Of a stretch of 34,098 nt of DNA, positions 29,222 through 34,098 are shown in pieces. Made by a program: the position numbers and the translations under genes. The DNA is from Mycobacterium kyorinense (lineage in GTDB: Bacteria; Actinomycetota; Actinomycetes; Mycobacteriales; Mycobacteriaceae): the NCBI RefSeq assembly GCF_002101735.1, contig NZ_LQPE01000118.1:1-34098 (forward strand). The letters are read 5' to 3'. Position 1 is the first letter of the stretch; each line of letters opens with the position of its first letter. The notes under the pieces were generated by a model. That model did not search any database. It had not been told where the DNA came from and saw nothing but the letters and a program-made list of their open reading frames with translations.

Positions 29222-30208
29222 CTAGACCGCCGCGTGCCGCGGCCGTGACTGTTGCCCGACACTGCTGGGCCAGCGCAACTGCCCGAGCAGACCGTCGGGC
29301 AGAGCGGAGTGCCCGTCGAGCCTGTCGGTGGACGTCGGGTCCAAAGCCACCAGCGCCGGCCGATGGTTGCCGGATTGCGGCGTCAACCCGGAGATCGGTG
29401 CGCCGCCTGCGGGATGGGCATTGGTGCGGAACGCGCACCCGACCGCCAGCGTCCGGTCGCCCGCCGTGCCGGACGTTTCCAGCGCGGTCCACGTTTCGCG
29501 CGCCGGATACGACCTGATCACCGCGAGGGTGTCGAGCAGCGTCTCGTCCGCCTTGACGCGGTACGCCGCGACGTAATCACCGCTTGCTTCCTTGACGCCG
29601 CGCCAGGTTTCCCGGGCGGGCCGCGCGAACAGCGTCGGGACGTCGTCGGGTTCCACCGGGCTTGCGGCCCAGCCGATCTCGCGGAGGTGGTCGGCGAGCC
29701 GGCGCACCGCAACCTCCGCGGTCTTGTGCAACGGAATGCCCGACGAACGGGCTCGCAACGCCGCAAGGTTGTCGGCGGCCGACAGGGTCAGCCCTATCCA
29801 CGTATCCCGTTGCGGCACACCGTTATCGCCGCCGCTTTCTCGGCTGGTGACACGGACCGCGTCGGCGCGGATGCCGTAACGGTCCAGGTATCGCGCGATC
29901 AGCGGCAGCGGCAGCAAATCCGGCTCGCCCGGGGGCGGATCGACGATGCGCAGCAACGCGGTGGTACGCACGTCGACGCCGGTTCGGGTGACCGGGGCGC
30001 GCATGTGGTTGCGGCGCAGCATCGCCAGCCGACGGCGCAGCATCGTGGTGAAAAACAGTCCGTGCCACCAGGCCAGCAGTACCACTACCGCGGCGACCGC
30101 GATGCCCAGCGCCCAGCGCTCACGCGGGGTATGCCACGGATAGGCCACGGCTGCGGCCACCACGGCCAGCAACACCAGGCTGATCCGACCGGTCAGTGAC
30201 TGCCTCAC
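29222..30208 (-). CDS. eccE3: ESX-3 type VII secretion protein EccE3
   Basis: This 328-residue membrane component of the ESX-3 secretion machine has two N-terminal membrane helices (ISLVLLAVVAAAVAYPW and WALGIAVAAVVVLLAWW), followed by a large soluble domain starting FFTTMLRRRLAMLRRNH. EccE sits at the edge of the EccB/C/D/E inner-membrane complex. The ATG overlaps the mycP3 stop by four bases, so it is the last gene of the ESX-3 operon here, as in H37Rv (Rv0292, 331 residues as I recall). It is convergent with the decarboxylase. ESX-3 exports EsxG/EsxH and PE5-PPE4 and supports siderophore-based iron uptake. Confidence 0.93.
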   Translation of the reverse strand: MRQSLTGRISLVLLAVVAAAVAYPWHTPRERWALGIAVAAVVVLLAWWHGLFFTTMLRRRLAMLRRNHMRAPVTRTGVDVRTTALLRIVDPPPGEPDLLPLPLIARYLDRYGIRADAVRVTSRESGGDNGVPQRDTWIGLTLSAADNLAALRARSSGIPLHKTAEVAVRRLADHLREIGWAASPVEPDDVPTLFARPARETWRGVKEASGDYVAAYRVKADETLLDTLAVIRSYPARETWTALETSGTAGDRTLAVGCAFRTNAHPAGGAPISGLTPQSGNHRPALVALDPTSTDRLDGHSALPDGLLGQLRWPSSVGQQSRPRHAAV

Positions 30209-31590
30209 GAGGTGAGCTCCTTTCGACGGCGCGCCGCGATTGCGGCCGCGCCCACGACGGCCAGTGCGAACGCCGCGGTTCCGATTCCCGCGACGATCAG
30301 CGGGGTGTAGTTCTTTGGTGCAGGCTCCGGCGGTGCGGCGATCGGCTTCGCCTGCGGCGCATCAGATTTGCTGCCGGCGGGTAGTTGCCACGTCAAAGCC
30401 GCGACCGCGTCCACGCTCCCGGCGCCGACCACATTGGACGGCGCACGGGCACCGTTGTGCGCGGTTGCGGTGAGACGGTGCATCACCTGCTCGGCGGTCA
30501 ACTCGGGATACTTGCTGCGCACCAGGGCCGCCACCCCGGCCACGTACCCGGCGGCATAACTGGTGCCGCTCAACGTCATCAATTGCTGACGCTGGTTGGG
30601 CAGGCCGTTGGCCAGGCCGCCGTCGTCGCGGTTGCTCACCGACACGATGTTTTCGCCCGGCGCCGCGATACCGACCCACGGGCCCGCCATGGTGAATTTG
30701 GACGGCTGGCCGTCCGGCGCCAGCGAGCCCACCGAGAGCACATAGGGCTGCCACCACGACGGGATCGACACCGAGGTGACGCCCGCCCAGTTGCGCGGAT
30801 CGTCGGGACGGCTCAAGTCGGTAAGCGGGTTGGATTCGCACGCGGTGCCGCCGGTCATCGAGCCGGTCGGGCCGCTGTTGCCCGCGGCCGCAACGATCAC
30901 CGCGTCCTTGTCGACGGCTGCGTACCGGATCGCCGCACCGAGCGCCCCCTGGTCGACGCTGCGGTCGGCGGGCAGGCAGGTGACCGCCGAGATGTCGATG
31001 ACCCGGGCGCCGAGGTCGGCGGCGTGCACGATGGCCCGGCCCAACGCCGTGACGTCGAAGGTTACTTGCGCCAGTGTGGGATCGCCGCCCGGCATGCGGG
31101 GCGAGAACTTCGCCGACGCGGTGCGCAACGACAGCAGCCGCGCTCCGGGTGCAACCCCGGCGAAGCCGTCGTCGCCGGGCTGGCCGGCGATGATCCCGGC
31201 AACCAGGGTGCCGTGCCCGTCGCAGTCGGTGAGGCCGTCGCTGGATTCCAGATAGTCGCCGCCGGGTTCGACGGCGGGCAGCCGCGGCCCCGGCCGGATC
31301 CCGGTGTCGAGGACCGCCACCAACTGACCGTCGCCGCGCGAAATCCGCCACGCCGCAGGCAGATCCATCATCTTTTGGTTGGGCGTCGCAGCGCCGGGAT
31401 CGGTGCCGGGGATGACGCCGGAGATGCTGCATTCGCCGCGTTGTTCCATCGGCTGCACCGGCCCCGGCGCGCCATTGGGCGGCTGGGCGCCGGGGTCGAC
31501 CACCGGCGGGCTGATCGCTGTAGCCGGCGGGCAGCACCACACCGCCGCAACCAGAACTGCGGCGGCACAAGCGAATCCGGCACGGATCAT
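30205..31590 (-). CDS. mycP3: Mycosin-3 (MycP3), subtilisin-like membrane protease of ESX-3
   Basis: This 461-residue protein has the same length as I recall for M. tuberculosis MycP3. An N-terminal signal sequence (AGFACAAAVLVAAVWCC, then ATA) leads to the periplasm. The catalytic triad is Asp95 (VAVLDTGIRPG), His126 (DGHGTLVAG) and Ser344 (SGTSYAAGYVAG), with the oxyanion asparagine Asn238 in AAAGNSG. A proline linker (AAPPEPAPKNYTP) precedes a C-terminal membrane helix (GIGTAAFALAVVGAAAIAA). The ATG overlaps the eccD3 stop as ATGA, so the longer upstream frame is an artefact. Mycosins stabilise the secretion complex and may cleave substrates. Confidence 0.95.
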   Translation of the reverse strand: MIRAGFACAAAVLVAAVWCCPPATAISPPVVDPGAQPPNGAPGPVQPMEQRGECSISGVIPGTDPGAATPNQKMMDLPAAWRISRGDGQLVAVLDTGIRPGPRLPAVEPGGDYLESSDGLTDCDGHGTLVAGIIAGQPGDDGFAGVAPGARLLSLRTASAKFSPRMPGGDPTLAQVTFDVTALGRAIVHAADLGARVIDISAVTCLPADRSVDQGALGAAIRYAAVDKDAVIVAAAGNSGPTGSMTGGTACESNPLTDLSRPDDPRNWAGVTSVSIPSWWQPYVLSVGSLAPDGQPSKFTMAGPWVGIAAPGENIVSVSNRDDGGLANGLPNQRQQLMTLSGTSYAAGYVAGVAALVRSKYPELTAEQVMHRLTATAHNGARAPSNVVGAGSVDAVAALTWQLPAGSKSDAPQAKPIAAPPEPAPKNYTPLIVAGIGTAAFALAVVGAAAIAARRRKELTS

Positions 31591-33017
31591 CGATTGAGTA
31601 CCCAGGTGAATATCCCGACCAGGTAGGCCATGACGGGGATCAGCGACGCGTCGATGCCCGACGCGACGAAGCCCACCACCCGGCGCAGCGGCAGCGAATA
31701 GCTCTCCGGCTCCGCGATCGGCGGGTTCAGTGCGACGACCACCCACGCCAGCACGAGCGTGGCCAGGACCAGCACCGCGCACAGCGCGGGGATGTAGCGT
31801 GCCGTCGCCGTGTAGAGCACGAGCAGCACGACGGTCAGCAGATACGGTTGCGCCAGCAGCCACGCCTTGCAGGCCGCCGAGTCCCACACCCGGGCTCGCA
31901 GCGCAGCCGCAGCCGCGGTCGCCGCCACCACGTACCAGCCCCACACCGCCAGTGTCTCCGGCCGCAGCGCGATGGCCACCGATCCGAGCACACTGAGCAA
32001 CACCGCGCCTGCGATGAAGCCGGTCTGGTGCGCGTCGCTGATGCGAACCCTGCGCGGCAGATCCTCGAGCACCCGCATCGACGGTGCCGACGGGGTGGGA
32101 TCGCCCGGCGCCGGGATGACCGGCAGCGGGAACCGCGCCCACAGCGCGGACAGTTGGGCGGCCTCGACGGTGACAAACAATGCCACCACGATCAGCAGGC
32201 AGCCCAGCGTGAGCATCGGCAGCTGCCACAGCGACGCAGCGCCAGCGGCCACCAATACACCGACCCCGAGAACTGTTGTGGCGGTGAAGAATCCGATGGC
32301 GTGCTCGCGGTCCCGACGGGGCAGGATGATGCTGATCAGCGACCACGCCGCAACCCCCGCGGCCGCCAGCATCACCTGCGCCGGCCCGAACTCACCCGGC
32401 ACCGCCAATGTCAGCGCGGCCGCGATCGGCACCAGCGCCGCTGCGGACAGGGCCGTACCGGCCCGCGGCGAGCGCGCCGCCAGTCCGGCGATTGCGGTGA
32501 GCACCGCGATCACGCCGACCGCGATCAGACCGGCCGGCCCGCCGGTGACCGCGCGGTGAGCGACCGCCAAACCGGTTGCGGCGAGCACCAGTCCGGTGAT
32601 TGCGGCCAGCGCGCCACGCTGAATGTGCGCGATGCCCCACGGCTTCAACCGCGAGGCGGAGAAGATCACCGCAGCATCGGCGATGTCCTCGACGATGCCC
32701 GGCGCGGCCGGTCCGGGCGGCACCGGTTGGAGCGCGAGCAGGTCACCGTCCACGACGCCGACGGTGTCCAGGCTGGCGTCCAGGCTGAACGGAGCGCCGC
32801 CGATCGGAGCGAGGCTGAGCCGCGCAGGTGTGGCCGCGTCGGCGGCAGGCTCACCGTCGGCGGTGTCGGCCTCACCGTCCAGGCCGGTGGGAACCACCAA
32901 ACGTTGGACCGCGGGCAGGATTTCGCGCAGCGGAAGCTCGGCGGGCAGGGCCATCTCGGTCAGCCGGCTGTCGGCGAGGATGGCGACCCGGACGATCGGC
33001 ATCACGGCGCTGGACAT
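31587..33017 (-). CDS. eccD3: ESX-3 membrane channel component EccD3
   Basis: This 476-residue protein starts with a ubiquitin-like cytoplasmic domain (PIVRVAILADSRLTEMALP, about residues 6-90), followed by about 11 membrane helices to the end. EccD is the main membrane-spanning subunit of type VII complexes. I chose the ATG at 33017, preceded by GAGGA about eight bases upstream and giving MSSAVMPIVRVAIL; a longer frame to 33203 lies inside espG3 and is not credible. The stop overlaps mycP3 as ATGA, and the start lies 50 bases after espG3. Size and order match Rv0290. Confidence 0.94.
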   Translation of the reverse strand: MSSAVMPIVRVAILADSRLTEMALPAELPLREILPAVQRLVVPTGLDGEADTADGEPAADAATPARLSLAPIGGAPFSLDASLDTVGVVDGDLLALQPVPPGPAAPGIVEDIADAAVIFSASRLKPWGIAHIQRGALAAITGLVLAATGLAVAHRAVTGGPAGLIAVGVIAVLTAIAGLAARSPRAGTALSAAALVPIAAALTLAVPGEFGPAQVMLAAAGVAAWSLISIILPRRDREHAIGFFTATTVLGVGVLVAAGAASLWQLPMLTLGCLLIVVALFVTVEAAQLSALWARFPLPVIPAPGDPTPSAPSMRVLEDLPRRVRISDAHQTGFIAGAVLLSVLGSVAIALRPETLAVWGWYVVAATAAAAALRARVWDSAACKAWLLAQPYLLTVVLLVLYTATARYIPALCAVLVLATLVLAWVVVALNPPIAEPESYSLPLRRVVGFVASGIDASLIPVMAYLVGIFTWVLNR

Positions 33018-33067
33018 CAGCGGGTCCTCAGGATTTGGTGGGACATGGATTCTCTTTCTCTTTCGTG

Positions 33068-33928
33068 TTACGACGACTGCGCACTGAAGTCTCTGGACAA
33101 CCGCTTGCCCGGGAACCATTGACCGTCGGGCAATGTCGCGGTCAGTTGTTCGACCGCTATGGCGATCCCGAACGGTGTGCCGGGGCGAAACGTCGAGATC
33201 CATTCACCGTCGAAGGCGCGCGACGGACTGACCAGAACGCGCCCCGCCGTGGTGTCGACAATGCTCATCCCGACTTCGCTGGTGGCGTGCTGGCCGTCGT
33301 GGCGGCAGCCGGCGACGATCTCGACGTAGCTGCGCGGACCGGTGAATACCGACTCCACCACGGGCCGCGCCGACTCCGGGATGCCCAGGTATTCGAGGAC
33401 TTCGGCCAGTGGCGTGCCGTTACGCAGCCGCTCGTCCGCCCTCGCGCCCACCCGGGCAGGCATGCTGAACTCGTCGAACCGGGCCGGCGGGCGGTGCGCC
33501 AGCCCGACTCCGAGCACGGGCACCAGCGCCCGTGCGTCGTCGATTTCCATCGACGTGAACGTCACCAGCTGCGCATTGCGCAGCGCGACAACAGTTTTGT
33601 CGCCGCGCCGCGCAACGATGCCGCGCAGCATCTCCCCGGGCCCGGAGTCGTTGGCGGGTCCCACGTAGCGCAGGTCCAACCACCGCTCCGGGAAACACAC
33701 CACCCGGATCCAGTCGGCCACCGCCGGGTTGACCGCGCCGTCGGCAGACAGCAGACCCATCTGGGCGAGCTCGCTTGTCTGCCGCTCGGCGAATGCGCCG
33801 CGTTCGCCGGCGTCGGTGTAGGGCGTGGTGATCGCCAAAACCCACGGGAATGTGCCCGCGCCAACGGTTTCGGCAATGAACCACGCCTGCTCGACGGTCA
33901 GCTCGACGGCGTTAGGCTGGTTGCCCAT
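33068..33928 (-). CDS. espG3: ESX-3 secretion-specific chaperone EspG3
   Basis: This 286-residue cytoplasmic chaperone binds the tip of the PPE partner in PE-PPE dimers and delivers them to the ESX-3 machine. It matches Rv0289 in memory through most of its length: [72 protein letters not shown] and [17 protein letters not shown]. That specific likeness, plus EsxH next door, separates this from EspG1, EspG2 and EspG5. Seventeen bases separate its start from the esxH stop. It lacks a short insert that I recall in the M. tuberculosis protein (about nine residues shorter). Confidence 0.94.
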   Translation of the reverse strand: MGNQPNAVELTVEQAWFIAETVGAGTFPWVLAITTPYTDAGERGAFAERQTSELAQMGLLSADGAVNPAVADWIRVVCFPERWLDLRYVGPANDSGPGEMLRGIVARRGDKTVVALRNAQLVTFTSMEIDDARALVPVLGVGLAHRPPARFDEFSMPARVGARADERLRNGTPLAEVLEYLGIPESARPVVESVFTGPRSYVEIVAGCRHDGQHATSEVGMSIVDTTAGRVLVSPSRAFDGEWISTFRPGTPFGIAIAVEQLTATLPDGQWFPGKRLSRDFSAQSS

Positions 33929-33945
33929 CTAACCTTCGACTCCGA

Positions 33946-34098
33946 TTAGCCGCCCCATTTGGCGGCTTCGGCTTGGTCGCGGGCCAGCATCGAGGTGGTG
34001 TTGGTCTCGTGTGTGCCGGCCATCGCGTGATAGGCCCGCACCAGATCGGCCATCGCCTGATTCCACTGCGCCTGCCACGCCTGATAGCTCATCCCGGT
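33946..34098 (-). CDS. esxH: EsxH (TB10.4), C-terminal half, cut by the window edge
   Basis: The last 50 codons of a WXG100 protein end in TAA at 33948-33946. The sequence ([20 protein letters not shown], then [14 protein letters not shown]) is nearly that of TB10.4/EsxH, the secreted ESX-3 substrate that pairs with EsxG. The zinc-binding residues known for the EsxG-EsxH pair that fall in this half (His in AYHAM, His and Glu in GTHETN) are conserved. The WXG motif and N-terminal half lie right of the window. It is followed directly by espG3. EsxH supports iron and zinc acquisition and blocks host ESCRT in M. tuberculosis. Confidence 0.95.
   Translation of the reverse strand, partial: TGMSYQAWQAQWNQAMADLVRAYHAMAGTHETNTTSMLARDQAEAAKWGG

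Noticed and set aside
29121..29492. 123-codon minus-strand frame at the end of eccE3
   Set aside because: It mostly overlaps eccE3 in another frame. The last 23 codons lie in the gap after eccE3, but no ribosome-binding site or homologue is evident.
31591..32346. Upstream extension of the mycP3 frame
   Set aside because: This part lies inside eccD3 and lacks protease character; MycP3 starts at the ATG overlapping the eccD3 stop, with a proper signal sequence and the expected 461 residues.
29222..34098. ESX-2 or ESX-1 identity for the type VII locus
   Set aside because: The order espG-eccD-mycP-eccE also occurs in ESX-2, but the EsxH tail ([18 protein letters not shown]) and the EspG3-specific sequence indicate ESX-3.

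Overview
The window is a high-GC actinobacterial chromosome segment, almost certainly from a non-tuberculous Mycobacterium. Most proteins can be matched from memory, in order and length, to two blocks of M. tuberculosis H37Rv. The first is Rv3630 to Rv3651 (flippase, glycosyltransferase, galE1, Rv3635, tRNA-Thr, holB, adenylate cyclase, topA, Rv3647c, cspA, helicase, start of Rv3651). The second is Rv0296c back to Rv0288 (sulfatase, stf0, tam, eccE3, mycP3, eccD3, espG3, esxH) in reverse orientation. H37Rv names are recollected homologies, not search results.

Layout. At 1-2252 there is the 3' end of an IS982-type transposase, a lactate 2-monooxygenase-like flavoenzyme and a TerC membrane protein. 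At 2338-4618 three genes on one strand look like an envelope glycan set: a MOP-type membrane protein, a family 2 glycosyltransferase and a DUF2304 protein. At 4653-6826 lies a toxin-antitoxin patch with an intact Xre/RES pair and a VapBC-like pair in which both genes are broken. At 6982-9845 come galE, a large membrane protein and tRNA-Thr(CGT). At 9869-19091 is a housekeeping core: DNA polymerase III delta', class III adenylate cyclase, topoisomerase I, a small conserved protein, cold-shock protein and a DUF1998 helicase.

At 19323-21750 is the join between the two blocks. The N-terminal end of an Rv3651-like gene runs in frame into an unrelated helical protein, which is followed by an Ala/Pro-rich protein; this pair resembles type VII secretion accessory proteins. 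A 160-residue protein of unknown function and a GerW-like protein follow. At 21848-25606 are BluB, a sulfatase, the trehalose 2-sulfotransferase Stf0 and a trans-aconitate methyltransferase. At 25674-29112 is an apparent accessory catabolic insert with two amidohydrolases (one like gamma-resorcylate decarboxylase), an esterase and a truncated thioredoxin-like fragment. From 29222 to the right edge is the distal half of ESX-3 on the minus strand: esxH (partial), espG3, eccD3, mycP3 and eccE3.

The most informative observation is the join near 19.5 kb. In H37Rv the two blocks lie, as I recall, at similar distances on opposite sides of oriC, and their relative orientation here is what an origin-spanning inversion would produce. 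The truncated Rv3651-like gene would be a scar at that breakpoint.
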